A stretch of DNA of 64,000 nucleotides from DASQYE01 sp036389315 (GCA_036389315.1 DASVQF010000048.1:186001-250000), one strand, 5' to 3'; shown: positions 27,535-35,897, counted from the stretch's first letter. The notes: a model not told the origin generated them from the letters alone. Numbers and translations are program-made.

Positions 27535-28683
27535 TCAAATGCCAGCAGCCGCCCGCAGGCTCTCGGCCTTACCGGTCGCTTCCCAGGTAAAACCCTCCCC
27601 TTCGCGCCCGAAGTGGCCGTAGGCCGCCGTCTCCCTGTATACCGGGCGGCGCAGTTGCAGGTCTTCTATAATGCCACGGGGCGTGAGCCTGAAGTGCTCG
27701 CGGATGAGCTGGGCCAGTAAGCCTTCGCTGATGCGGCCGGTTCCCCCGGTATCCACCAGCACGGAGACCGGGTCGGAAACCCCTATGGCGTAGGCCAACT
27801 GCACCAGGCAGCGATCTGCCAGGCCCGCCGCGACGATGTTTTTGGCCGCGTAGCGGGCCATGTAGGCCGCTGAGCGATCTACCTTTGTGGGGTCTTTGCC
27901 CGAAAATGCGCCTCCACCGTGCGGCGCATAGCCGCCGTAAGTGTCCACTATGATCTTGCGGCCGGTCAGCCCGGCGTCCCCTTGCGGCCCGCCCGTCACG
28001 AAACGGCCGGTCGGGTTGATGTGGTATTTGGTCTCCTTGTCCAGAAGCTCTGGGGAGATCGTGCGATTAATGACGCGCTCGCGTATCTCTGCCCGCAGCT
28101 GTTCGTTTGTGACGGAGGGGTCGTGCTGCGAGGAGATCACCACGGCGTCTATCCGGAAGGGTCTGCCGTCGCGATATTCTACGCTGACCTGGGATTTCCC
28201 GTCGGGACGCAGGTAGGGGAGTTCTCCGGATTTTCGGGCCTCTGTGAGGCTGCGCGAGAGCCTGTGAGCCAGTTGTATGGGAAGCGGCATCAGCTCGGGC
28301 GTCTCGTTACAGGCGAATCCGAACATCAGGCCCTGGTCGCCTGCGCCTCCTGTGTCTACGCCCATGGCTATATCCGGCGACTGCGTCCCGACGGCCGACA
28401 GGACGCTGCAAGTATCACAATCGAAGCCATATTTGGCCCTTGTATAACCGATCTCTCGAACCGTTTCACGTGCCACTTTGGCGAAGTCCACGCGCGCCGT
28501 GGTGGTGATCTCGCCGGCTATGACGACCAGCCCGGTAGTGACTAAGGTCTCGCAGGCGACTCTCCCGGTGGCGTCCTGCGTGAGCACTGCGTCCAACACT
28601 GCGTCTGAAATCTGATCTGCGATCTTGTCCGGATGGCCCTCCGTGACGGACTCTGAGGTGAAGAGGTAACTGCTTGTACTCAA
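27535..28683 (-). CDS. metK: S-adenosylmethionine synthetase
   Basis: A 382-residue enzyme that makes SAM from ATP and methionine. It has FTSESVTEGHPDKIADQISDAVLD, the TGAGDQG-type loop as GGAGDQGLMFGFA, KTQVSVEY-like KSQVSVEY, INPTGRFVTGGPQGDAGLTGRKIIVDTYGG and the P-loop-like GGGAFSGKDPTKVDRSAAY. The start is called at TTG 28683 (MSTSSYLFTSE) because AAAGGAG ends seven bases upstream and homologues begin there. The frame continues to 28779 without support. A hairpin overlaps its stop (about 27511-27534), possibly tuning read-through into ahcY. Confidence 0.96.
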   Translation of the reverse strand: MSTSSYLFTSESVTEGHPDKIADQISDAVLDAVLTQDATGRVACETLVTTGLVVIAGEITTTARVDFAKVARETVREIGYTRAKYGFDCDTCSVLSAVGTQSPDIAMGVDTGGAGDQGLMFGFACNETPELMPLPIQLAHRLSRSLTEARKSGELPYLRPDGKSQVSVEYRDGRPFRIDAVVISSQHDPSVTNEQLRAEIRERVINRTISPELLDKETKYHINPTGRFVTGGPQGDAGLTGRKIIVDTYGGYAPHGGGAFSGKDPTKVDRSAAYMARYAAKNIVAAGLADRCLVQLAYAIGVSDPVSVLVDTGGTGRISEGLLAQLIREHFRLTPRGIIEDLQLRRPVYRETAAYGHFGREGEGFTWEATGKAESLRAAAGI

Positions 28684-28818
28684 AAGCGCGCTCCTTTGCT
28701 GCTCTAGTGGAATAGTTAGTTCCGGCCCCGCTAAGGGCAAAAGACCGCGTAATGTAGCAGCCGCCAGTGGGGCTGTCAAGGCGTTAAAGGCGTTAGCAGT
28801 TCGGGGCGATACAGGGAT

Positions 28819-28984
28819 GTGACATAAGGGTCATCCTCAAATTTGGTGCAGGGTGGCTGCAAGTGATTGTTAGCAGTTGCCTTGCCGGTTTCAGTCAGGG
28901 TGACCGGAAAATCCTGTAAGCTACGCGGCTTCAATTGCTTGCCGGATTTCTTAGCACCAAATTTGAGGATGACCCGTGACATAA
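28819..28984. mobile_element. MITE: 148-bp element with 22-bp terminal inverted repeats and 9-bp target duplication
   Basis: The left terminal repeat at 28828-28849 (GGGTCATCCTCAAATTTG...) is the exact reverse complement of the right one at 28954-28975. Immediately outside each end stands the same 9-mer, GTGACATAA (28819-28827 and 28976-28984). That is the footprint of a transposition event. The 104-base interior has no long reading frame, so the element is non-autonomous and would need a transposase supplied elsewhere. A 9-bp duplication occurs in several IS families; the parent family is not assigned. Confidence 0.88.
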
Positions 28985-28990
28985 TATATA

Positions 28991-29000
28991 TTATCGGACG
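28991..29000 (-). repeat. CGTCCGATAA repeat copy 5, next to an AT palindrome
   Basis: A reverse-strand copy of the 10-mer directly abutting the AT-rich palindrome ATAATATATATTAT. The combined sequence has a dif-like layout (11-base arm, 6-base centre, TTATGT arm). Confidence 0.55.
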
Positions 29001-29146
29001 CAGGGTGTGCGACGGGATTATTGGCCGCAGCCTTCATTTCAACTCCTCCCTGGCCTTCATAGGCCCTGACTGCAACTTGACTGGGGCCCAGCCCATCCCC
29101 TAAAGTGCTGCGAGCATCTTTTGAGAATCCGCCAGAGACAAAGTAA

Positions 29147-29704
29147 ATGCCCGTCAAGATAGAAGAACAGATTAGCGGTAAGCTCCCAAGACATACGCAA
29201 GAGCACATTGAAGCCATCCTGGATAGCATACCTCGCGAGCACCTGCGAGGTTTAGAGCGCTTGCGTCTGGTGGATCGCATAATTGACCCGCGCCTGAAGT
29301 CCACCCTGAAGGGCGGTACGGAGCTGCCAGGTCTCTATCATCCGCGTCAGGGCAAACAGGCCGCCTGGTTGGAGGTGGCCTTAGAGACTCTACTGCCCCG
29401 CAATAAGCCTTTCCTGAAGAGACTCATGCCACGCCTCTCCTTCAAAGGTAATCTGGCGGCAGTGGTCTTCTCCCTGGTAGGCCAGCACTATTACCTGACC
29501 CTGCGTCATTCCATTAAAAAGGGACAATTGGAGATGGCCGTGCGCACTTACACAGAGAAGCAGTTGCGCAGATGGCAGGAACAGCAGCATTCCTTTCGCG
29601 CCAGGCTCTTCAAGCCCCTGCAGCCGACCCTCGAACGCTGGGGACGCGCCCTGCAAAAAAGAGCCGCCGCCGAAAAAAAGAGGAACCAGGCGACAGGCTC
29701 TTAA
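29147..29704 (+). CDS. Uncharacterised basic protein
   Basis: A 185-residue protein that is not recognised. The N-terminal half has an acidic/helical opening (EEQISGKLPRHTQEHIEAILDSIPREHLRGLERLRLVDRI), then DPRLK, GLYHPRQGKQAAWLEVALETLLP and a hydrophobic stretch (GNLAAVVFSLVGQHYYLTLRH). The C-terminal third is strongly basic and helical (LRRWQEQQHSFRAR, KRAAAEKKRNQ). Conserved-looking motifs and normal codon use support a real gene. It has no signal peptide. It is convergent with parB, 52 bases away, with a repeat copy in between. DNA or RNA contact is possible from the charge but unproven. Confidence 0.7.
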   Translation: MPVKIEEQISGKLPRHTQEHIEAILDSIPREHLRGLERLRLVDRIIDPRLKSTLKGGTELPGLYHPRQGKQAAWLEVALETLLPRNKPFLKRLMPRLSFKGNLAAVVFSLVGQHYYLTLRHSIKKGQLEMAVRTYTEKQLRRWQEQQHSFRARLFKPLQPTLERWGRALQKRAAAEKKRNQATGS

Positions 29705-29740
29705 ACCTTTTCCCGATTTTTAGAAGAACCTCCGCCCCTG

Positions 29741-29754
29741 GCGTTATCGGACGC
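29741..29754 (-). repeat. CGTCCGATAA repeat copy 6 (full GCGTCCGATAACGC form)
   Basis: A reverse-strand exact copy of the 14-base form in the short gap between the convergent unknown gene and parB. CAGGGGCGGAGG follows on the minus strand, resembling the flank of the copy at 21011. Confidence 0.65.
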
Positions 29755-29756
29755 AT

Positions 29757-30599
29757 TTACGGGTCGGCCTTTTCAAGGTTCTCAAGCACTGCCCTGAGGG
29801 CCTGGGCTATCTCTTCGCGCGCGACGCTGCTGCGGCGAAACCTCAATTCCAGCCTGAAATCCTTGGCAGGTGAAGCATAGCGGTAGGTGAAGGGGCCTGT
29901 GGATGCTGCGCCGCGCCCCTTGACCATCCCGGCACGCCTGGCTTTGCGCGCATCGTCACGCGTCATCCCGCGCGCAGTGATCTGCTCGGTCATACGCCGC
30001 ATGGATTCTTCGTCGGGCTGGCGCACGATCTGTAAAAGCAGCGATTTGGAGTTGATGTCGGCGCGCCGACATTGTTCCCGTATGGCCTCCGGAAGAGAGG
30101 CCACAGAGAGCGCCTCAGTGATTGTAGAGCGGCTCTTGCCAACCTTGTGCGCCACCTGATCGTGCGTGTAACCGAACCGCTCACAGAGCGCCAGCAGGCC
30201 ATCTGCCTCCTCCCAGGCCGTCAAGTCCTTGCGCTGTAGGTTCTCTATCAAGGCTATCTCGGCGACGGCCCGGTCGTCCACGTCCATCTCTATGCACGGC
30301 ACGTCTCTCAGCCCGGCCTCGCGCGCGGCCCTCCAACGCCTCTCGCCTGCGATGATCATCCAGCGCCCGCTCAACTTGGAGGGCTTGACCAGCAGAGGCT
30401 CCAGAACGCCTTTCTCCTTGATGGAGGAGACAAGCTCCGTCAGATCACCTATCTCTACGCGCGGCTGCTCCGGATTGGGGTCTAGCTTTTCCAGGGCTAT
30501 CAAGCGCCCGACCGGGGTTGGACGATGCTGCGCCAGTTCCTCTACGTAATGTGCGTCGTGACGCATACGCAAACCCTGTGGCAATCCTCTCTTAGACAC
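29757..30599 (-). CDS. parB: Chromosome partitioning protein ParB (Spo0J/Noc family)
   Basis: A 280-residue ParB. It has a short basic N-terminus (MSKRGLPQGL), then IALEKLDPNPEQPR, LVSSIKEKGVLEPLLVKP and the CTP-binding GERRWRAAREAGL. ENLQRKDLTAWEEA and the helix-turn-helix around YTHDQVAHKVGKSRSTITEALSVASLPE follow. It binds parS sites as a CTP-dependent clamp. The start is GTG at 30599, overlapping the end of parA by eight bases. An 18-base palindrome lies inside the gene at 30055-30072. The C-terminal dimerisation region is basic. Confidence 0.95.
   Translation of the reverse strand: MSKRGLPQGLRMRHDAHYVEELAQHRPTPVGRLIALEKLDPNPEQPRVEIGDLTELVSSIKEKGVLEPLLVKPSKLSGRWMIIAGERRWRAAREAGLRDVPCIEMDVDDRAVAEIALIENLQRKDLTAWEEADGLLALCERFGYTHDQVAHKVGKSRSTITEALSVASLPEAIREQCRRADINSKSLLLQIVRQPDEESMRRMTEQITARGMTRDDARKARRAGMVKGRGAASTGPFTYRYASPAKDFRLELRFRRSSVAREEIAQALRAVLENLEKADP
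30055..30072. repeat. 18-bp palindrome ATGTCGGCGCGCCGACAT inside parB
   Basis: A perfect self-complementary 18-mer within the parB coding sequence (codons for CRRADI). The identical 18-mer forms the centre of a 30-base palindrome at 35824-35853. Confidence 0.75.
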
Positions 30600-31347
30600 G
30601 GCTGATCACCTCTTCACACAATTTGGCATACTCGCTGGCACCCGACGAGTGCGGGGCGAAGGTAAAGATGGACTCCTTGTAGGCGGGCGATTCTTCCAGC
30701 CTGACGCTCTTGGTTATCACCGTCTCGAAAAGCTTGGAGCCGAAGACACGCCGTATCTGCTCGTAAACCTCACGCGCGAGCGTAGTCCTCCTGTCATGCA
30801 GAGTGACCAGGACGCCCAAGACCTCCAGGTTGGGGTTGGGACGCCCCTTGACCTTCTCTATCGTCTCCAGGAGGTCGTCTGTTCCTTCCAGCGCAAAATA
30901 GGAGGATTGAATGGGAATCAGGACGTGCGTGGCGGCGACCAGGGCATTGACAGTGATCAGGCCGAGGGTCGGCGGCGTATCTATGATGATCACCTCGTAG
31001 CGCGCACGCAAAGGCTCCAGGCGATCCTTCAGGCGGAAGGGGGCGTCAAAATCGCCCACCAGCTTGGATTCCAGCTTGGCCAGGTTGATCCGGGCGGGGA
31101 TGATATCCAGGCCCTCTATAGTCGTAGAGTAGATCAGGGGGTCTACGCTTCCCTGCCCGTCCATCAGCAGGTCGTAAGCCGAGCGCTCCACTTCCAGGAG
31201 GTCTAGAAAAGAGATGGAGCTGTTGGCCTGTGGGTCTAAATCCAGCAGCAAGACCCTTTTGCCCCGCCTGGCAAAGGCCGCAGCGAGGTTGATGGCCGTG
31301 GTGGTCTTGCCCACCCCGCCCTTCTGATTTGCAATCGCGATGACCAT
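30592..31347 (-). CDS. parA: Chromosome partitioning ATPase ParA (Soj)
   Basis: A 251-residue deviant Walker ATPase. KGGVGKTTTAINLA is the P-loop with the signature Lys, followed by LLLDLDPQANSS, YEVIIIDTPPTLGLITVNAL and PIQSSYFALEGTDDLL. It moves ParB-parS complexes along the nucleoid. The ATG at 31347 matches family N-termini. An in-frame GTG at 31431 overlaps the upstream DUF151 stop (GTGA) and would add 28 residues, so a coupled longer form is possible. It is operonic with parB. Confidence 0.95.
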   Translation of the reverse strand: MVIAIANQKGGVGKTTTAINLAAAFARRGKRVLLLDLDPQANSSISFLDLLEVERSAYDLLMDGQGSVDPLIYSTTIEGLDIIPARINLAKLESKLVGDFDAPFRLKDRLEPLRARYEVIIIDTPPTLGLITVNALVAATHVLIPIQSSYFALEGTDDLLETIEKVKGRPNPNLEVLGVLVTLHDRRTTLAREVYEQIRRVFGSKLFETVITKSVRLEESPAYKESIFTFAPHSSGASEYAKLCEEVISRV

Positions 31348-31427
31348 CTCAGCGCGCTTTTTAAGACTCTTCCCTTCTGAACTCGTCTCTACTTTCGCTC
31401 TGAAGCCCCTTGAAAGAAGACTCTCTC

Positions 31428-31922
31428 TCACATCGGCAGGTCGCCCGCTTCCCCTATCACGTCAGGCCACTCCTCGTCCTCATCCGTCCCGGCGCCCTGT
31501 TCCTCCTCTTCACCGCTCGTGACAGTATTACGCGAGGCGCGTATGACCTCCATATCCACGAATATCGGGCAGTCTGCGCGCAAAGCGAGCGCTATCGCAT
31601 CGGAGGGACGCGAGTCCAGCATGAGGGCCGTCCCGTCGCCCGCGCGCATCTCTATGACGGCAAAAAAAGTGTTGTCGCGCAGCTCCGTCACCACAACCCT
31701 TTCGACACGCGCCCCCATCTCGACAATCAAATTGCGCAAGAGATCGTGCGTCATGGGGCGTTGCGGCGCGATCTTCTCTATCTCAAGGGCTATGGCATTG
31801 GCCTCGTACGCGCCCACCCAGATCGGAAGCATGGTCTCACTGTTGACATCCTTGAGGATGATGATCGGCGTCCCACTGTTCGGATCCATCATCAAAGCTC
31901 TAATCTTAACTTCTATTTCCAT
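31428..31922 (-). CDS. Bifunctional nuclease family protein (DUF151)
   Basis: A 164-residue protein with the DUF151/BFN core: EVKIRALMMDPNSGTPIIILKDV, LPIWVGAYEANAIALEIE, RPMTHDLLRNLIVEMGARVERVVVTEL, FFAVIEMRAG and LDSRPSDAIALALRADCPIFV. Plant relatives have RNase/DNase activity; bacterial ones are little studied. An acidic C-terminal tail (EEEEQGAGTDEDEEWPD) follows. It starts 16 bases after miaB and runs into parA, so miaB, this gene, parA and parB form one minus-strand unit. Confidence 0.9.
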   Translation of the reverse strand: MEIEVKIRALMMDPNSGTPIIILKDVNSETMLPIWVGAYEANAIALEIEKIAPQRPMTHDLLRNLIVEMGARVERVVVTELRDNTFFAVIEMRAGDGTALMLDSRPSDAIALALRADCPIFVDMEVIRASRNTVTSGEEEEQGAGTDEDEEWPDVIGEAGDLPM

Positions 31923-31938
31923 GCTTTCACCTCACCTT

Positions 31939-33297
31939 TTACTTTAGACCCCGCGCGCCGGAGCAGACCATCTCGCCGTACAGGCTGTTTGTCTTGGCTT
32001 CAGTTATCCGCACACCCACTGTGGAACCCTTGAGGGCTGTCGTCCCAGGAAAATTGACGACCTTCTGGCATGTCGAATGACCTGTCAGATCTTCAGCGGA
32101 CTTGGCGCTCTCCCCTTCAACCAGTACTTCAACTTCCCGCCCGACATAATCCTGGTAGATTCCGCTCTGAACCCTGCGTTGAAGTTGTTCCAGGGCCAGG
32201 AAGCGCGCGGTCTTCTCCTCCTCCGAGATATCATCCGCCAGGGCTGCGGCGGGCGTTCCCTTCCTCTCCGAATACTTGAAGATATAGAGGCCATCATACT
32301 GGCAGCGCTCTACTAAGCTCATGGTATCCAGGAACTCCTCGGCGCTCTCCCCCGGAAAACCGACTATGATGTCGCTCGTCAGGGAGAGCCTGCGGCGCGC
32401 TCCCTTTATCTCTTCCACGCGCCGCAAATAATCTGCCACCTTGTAGCCCCTGCGCATGGCCCTCAGGATACGATCATTTCCGGACTGGACGGGCAGATGT
32501 ACCCAGTTGCAGAGATTTTCGTGCTCGTCCAGGGCGGCCACTATGTCTGCATGAAAATCCCTCGGGAAAGAGGTCGTGAACTTGATTCGCTCCATCCCCG
32601 TCGCGGCCACTGCGCGCAAGAGTCTTGAGAAGGGCGTGGCCCCGGAGAAATTTTCGAGGCCGTCCAAAGATTTCGGGCGATAGCTGTTGACGTTCTGACC
32701 TATGAGCTGCACTTCACGGAACCCTTCGGCGCGCAGGCGCACTATATCCCCAATAATCTCGCCGGCCGGGCGGCTACGCTCGCGCCCGCGCGAGAAAGGG
32801 ACTATGCAGTAGGAGCAGAACTTGTTACACCCCTCTATGATCGGGACAAATGCGACGTAAGGAGAGTGGCGCTCGACGGGTGAGACTTCCCAGGAGTCCC
32901 CTTCGCCACGCTCCCCTAAATCGAGCGTCCGCTGCTTCCCGCTCAGAGCGCGCTCTAACAGTTCGGGCAGGCGATCAGTCGCGCGCGTCCCCACGACCAG
33001 GTCAACGCTCTGCTCATGATCGAAGAGGCTGGCCCCCTCAAGCTGCGCCACGCATCCCATCAACCCGATCAGCGGCGCGCGTCCCTTGCGCCCGAGCAGC
33101 CGTATGTCGCGCACACGCCTAAAGACCTTCTGCTCCGCCCTGGCCCTCACCGAACAGGTGTTGAAAAGGACTACGTCTGCCTCCTCGGCCGAACTCTTCA
33201 GGCTATAGCCTGCCTCGCGCAGCCTGGTCGCCGCGCGCTCAGTGTCGGCGACGTTCATCTGGCAGCCGAAGGTCTCTATATAAACGCTCGATCCCAT
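31939..33297 (-). CDS. miaB: tRNA-2-methylthio-N6-dimethylallyladenosine synthase MiaB
   Basis: A 452-residue radical SAM methylthiotransferase. The N-terminal UPF0004 domain holds cluster Cys in TFGCQMN, FNTCSVR and GLMGCVAQ. The radical SAM core has CNKFCSYCIVPFSRGRERSR, HLPVQSGND and SDIIVGFPGE, and a C-terminal TRAM domain begins near VLVEGES. It adds methylthio to i6A37 of tRNAs reading U-initial codons. The QNVNSYR motif supports MiaB over MtaB or RimO. It is first in the run leading to DUF151 and parAB. Confidence 0.95.
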   Translation of the reverse strand: MGSSVYIETFGCQMNVADTERAATRLREAGYSLKSSAEEADVVLFNTCSVRARAEQKVFRRVRDIRLLGRKGRAPLIGLMGCVAQLEGASLFDHEQSVDLVVGTRATDRLPELLERALSGKQRTLDLGERGEGDSWEVSPVERHSPYVAFVPIIEGCNKFCSYCIVPFSRGRERSRPAGEIIGDIVRLRAEGFREVQLIGQNVNSYRPKSLDGLENFSGATPFSRLLRAVAATGMERIKFTTSFPRDFHADIVAALDEHENLCNWVHLPVQSGNDRILRAMRRGYKVADYLRRVEEIKGARRRLSLTSDIIVGFPGESAEEFLDTMSLVERCQYDGLYIFKYSERKGTPAAALADDISEEEKTARFLALEQLQRRVQSGIYQDYVGREVEVLVEGESAKSAEDLTGHSTCQKVVNFPGTTALKGSTVGVRITEAKTNSLYGEMVCSGARGLK

Positions 33298-33422
33298 CTT
33301 CCCAAAATCCTTGAAGCTCGAAAAGGTTTGCCCGTGGAGTGTAGCAGAAAACGGCTATCCGTGCAGTGAGATAGTTCTTTAAACATCTCTGCGGGCCAGT
33401 AGAGGCCGGGCGCAGCGCCGCT

Positions 33423-35204
33423 TCAGCGCCTTCGCTCCCGGCGCGAACCTTTCGTCCCGGCCTTATCCAGCAGCCAGCGAGCCGCCTCCCTGGTAGCCGT
33501 TTCCGTCTCAGCGCCCCCGATCATACGCGCCAGTTCACCCACGCGCTCCTCGCGATTCAACTCCCTGGCAGTCGTGATGGTACGTCCCCGCTCGACCCCT
33601 TTTTCTACCACGAAATGATGGTCTGCGAAACGGGCTATCTGCGGCTGGTGCGTGACGCATAAGACCTGCCTGTCCCCTGCCAGCGTCAACAGCCTGCGCC
33701 CGACAGCCTCTGCCACCCTCCCTCCTATCCCCACGTCTATCTCGTCAAAGACCACAGTCTCGGAGCCCTCCGTGAAGGCTGCTTCGGCCCCTTTGCCGGC
33801 AGTGCGCAGCGTTAACATCAATCTGGAGAGTTCGCCCCCGGAGGCTATGCGAGCTAAGGGGCGCGGGCTCTCGCCCGGATTGGCAGAGAGTAAAAATTCG
33901 ACCTGATCGGCCCCGCGCGGAGTAAAGAACTGTGCCTGAAGCGGTTCGCTAGACCCTACAGCGGACGCTTCAGCCGACTCCTCTTCGGCAGGGGGCGCGG
34001 CCGTGCAGATTTTTACGATAAAGCGCGCCTGCTCCATAGCCACATGCTTTAGATCGGCCATGACGCGCCTCTCAAGAGCCGGCGCAGCCTCCTTTCGCCT
34101 GGCCGTCAGAAGCTCTGCGTTGCGCCTGTAAGCAGCCTCGGCAACCTTGAGAGCCTCGCGCAGCTCTCCCTCGCGCTCGCTCAGGTTGGTCAGCCCGGAG
34201 AGCCTTTTCGATAGTTCATCCTGAATCTTGAGAACACCGTCCAAGTCCGTCTTATATTTATATTTGAGTCTTTCCAGGGCCGCCAGCCTGTGCTCCACTT
34301 CGGAGAGTCTGAAGGGACTGACCTCCAAGCCTTCGCTATAGCTGCGCAAGGCCGTCGCCACCTCCTCAAGAGAGACCACGCCGCTCAAAAGCAGTTCCAG
34401 AGCGCCCTTGACACGTCCGTCTATCTCGCTCAACTCTTCCAATTGCCGCCGTACGCGTGCCAGGCGCGAGAGCACGCTCTCGTCGTCCTCGTAAAGCTCT
34501 GCGTAGGCCCCTGCCCCCAACTGCTCAACCTTCTCTGCGTGCGCCAGCAGCCGCCTCTCTTTCTGCAACTCCTCATCTTCGCCCGCGCGAGGGCCCACGG
34601 ACTCTATCTCTGTGAGCTGGAACTGCAACAGCTCCGTGTCGCGCTCTCGATTGACCAGTTCCCGCTCCAAATCCTTCAAGGCTTGACCGGCAGAGCGCCA
34701 CTCGTTGAACGATTCGGCCAAGCGACGCCGCAAGTCCGAGCAGCCGGCAAAGCTGTCCAACAGCTCCATGTGCGACTGCTGGGAGAGTAGAGCCCTCTGG
34801 TCTCCCTGCCCGTGAATCTCTACCAGGTGCGGTTGCAGCCTGCGCAGGGTTTGCGTAGTCACCTGCTGATCGTTGATAAAAATACGGCTCCGCCCGCGCT
34901 GGTTCAGCTCCCGCCTGATGATCAGCTCCTCCTCCTCGAAAGAGACGCCGACCTCTGCCAAAGCCGCTCTGACAACCCTTTCCTGATCGGCTGGCAGCTC
35001 AAAGACTGCCTCCACCAGCGCAGACTCTTCCCCCGTGCGAATCTGTTCTCCGGAAGCGCGATTGCCCAGCACCAGGCCCAGGGCATCCACTATGATACTC
35101 TTGCCCGAGCCGGTCTCGCCCGTCAGCAGGTTGAGCCCGCGCCCGAAATCTATACGCAAGCGCCGGATGACGGCGAAATCTGAGATGTTAAGGGACTTCA
35201 ACAT
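33423..35204 (-). CDS. recN: DNA repair protein RecN
   Basis: A 593-residue SMC-like ATPase. It starts MLKSLNISDFAVI with Walker A GETGSGKS, then RREL-NQRGRSRIFINDQQVT and VEIHGQGDQRALLSQQ. A coiled-coil region of about 300 residues follows (about 160-400), and the C-terminus carries the signature LARIASGGELSRLMLTLR and Walker B TVVFDEIDVGIGG. A VLCVTHQPQIARFADHH segment closes it. It acts in double-strand-break repair. The ATG at 35204 with GGGAAAG upstream is preferred over a TTG five codons earlier. Confidence 0.95.
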   Translation of the reverse strand: MLKSLNISDFAVIRRLRIDFGRGLNLLTGETGSGKSIIVDALGLVLGNRASGEQIRTGEESALVEAVFELPADQERVVRAALAEVGVSFEEEELIIRRELNQRGRSRIFINDQQVTTQTLRRLQPHLVEIHGQGDQRALLSQQSHMELLDSFAGCSDLRRRLAESFNEWRSAGQALKDLERELVNRERDTELLQFQLTEIESVGPRAGEDEELQKERRLLAHAEKVEQLGAGAYAELYEDDESVLSRLARVRRQLEELSEIDGRVKGALELLLSGVVSLEEVATALRSYSEGLEVSPFRLSEVEHRLAALERLKYKYKTDLDGVLKIQDELSKRLSGLTNLSEREGELREALKVAEAAYRRNAELLTARRKEAAPALERRVMADLKHVAMEQARFIVKICTAAPPAEEESAEASAVGSSEPLQAQFFTPRGADQVEFLLSANPGESPRPLARIASGGELSRLMLTLRTAGKGAEAAFTEGSETVVFDEIDVGIGGRVAEAVGRRLLTLAGDRQVLCVTHQPQIARFADHHFVVEKGVERGRTITTARELNREERVGELARMIGGAETETATREAARWLLDKAGTKGSRRERRR

Positions 35205-35282
35205 AAAGAGCTTTCCCAACTCAAGTTATACTTTTAATGTAATAGATTAGCTTATATGCAGCCCCGCGGCCAAATTAAATCC

Positions 35283-35312
35283 TTGACCGCCCTTGCCCGC
35301 CGCTAGTAGTAT
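35283..35312 (+). promoter_or_regulatory. Candidate promoter of ssb
   Basis: TTGACC (35283-35288) and TAGTAT (35307-35312) are 18 bases apart, ending 49 bases before the ssb ATG. The -10 matches consensus at four of six positions, so this is a reasonable but unproven promoter. Confidence 0.42.
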
Positions 35313-35361
35313 GGCCGCCACAGTTCACACTTAAAAGGCTCTACAGAAAGGTCTCTACAAA

Positions 35362-35811
35362 ATGTCCTTCAATAAAATCATTCTGGTCGGCAACCTTGGA
35401 CGTGACCCGGAGCTGCGCTACACGCCGCAGGGCACTCCCGTCTGTAGTTTTACAGTCGCCACCAACGAGAAGCGTAAAGACCGCGCAGGGGAGATGCAGG
35501 ATATTACCACCTGGTTCAAAGTCACGCTCTGGGGACGACAGGCCGAAACGGCTTCCCAGTACCTGACAAAGGGGCGTCCCATCTATGTAGAGGGCAGACT
35601 GCGGCTGGAAGAGTGGACGGACAGGGATGGCAAACAGCGCTACACCTTGGAAGTCCAGGCCACTGACATGCAGTTTATAGGCGGCGGCCGGGGGGATGAG
35701 GCGGCTGCCACGGTTGGCGGCGCAAGCGGTGGCGCGAGCGGCGGCAGAGCCTCGCAGGCTGATCGCCAGACGGCCGAGCCGGAACTATCTGACGACGACA
35801 TTCCCTTTTAA
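35362..35811 (+). CDS. ssb: Single-stranded DNA-binding protein
   Basis: A 149-residue SSB. The OB fold runs over about 1-105: NKIILVGNLGRDPELRYTPQG, CSFTVATNEK, TTWFKVTLWGRQAETASQYLTKG, YVEGRLRLEEWTDRDGKQRY. A flexible Gly/Ala-rich linker follows (GGASGGASGGRAS). The C-terminus is acidic, ELSDDDIPF, the tip that recruits RecO and other partners. It is transcribed alone and followed by a 30-base palindrome. Confidence 0.96.
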   Translation: MSFNKIILVGNLGRDPELRYTPQGTPVCSFTVATNEKRKDRAGEMQDITTWFKVTLWGRQAETASQYLTKGRPIYVEGRLRLEEWTDRDGKQRYTLEVQATDMQFIGGGRGDEAAATVGGASGGASGGRASQADRQTAEPELSDDDIPF

Positions 35812-35823
35812 ACCTTAAACTTA

Positions 35824-35853
35824 GCGGCCATGTCGGCGCGCCGACATGGCCGC
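35824..35853. repeat. Perfect 30-bp palindrome between ssb and accA
   Basis: A fully self-complementary 30-mer, GCGGCCATGTCGG plus its mirror around GCGCGC. The central 18 bases are identical to the palindrome within parB. It lies between the convergent ssb and accA genes, so a terminator role is possible, though there is no unpaired loop and no T-run. Confidence 0.8.
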
Positions 35854-35897
35854 CACCTGCCTCTCTAGCTTCGTCGGCGCGCGTCTAATGACCCAGC

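Larger units (their letters stand above)
28684..29146. other. Intergenic region upstream of metK carrying a MITE
   Basis: No supported gene. The region holds the metK ribosome site, the MITE (28828-28975) with its 9-bp duplications, a 14-base AT palindrome (28981-28994), one CGTCCGATAA copy and the leader of the unknown gene at 29147. Confidence 0.65.

Noticed and set aside
28460..28476. GTTTCACGTG resembling half of parS within metK
   Set aside because: Only the left half and centre match; it lies in coding sequence and the right half is absent.
28684..28780. SAM riboswitch upstream of metK
   Set aside because: No conserved riboswitch core or terminator could be recognised in the leader.
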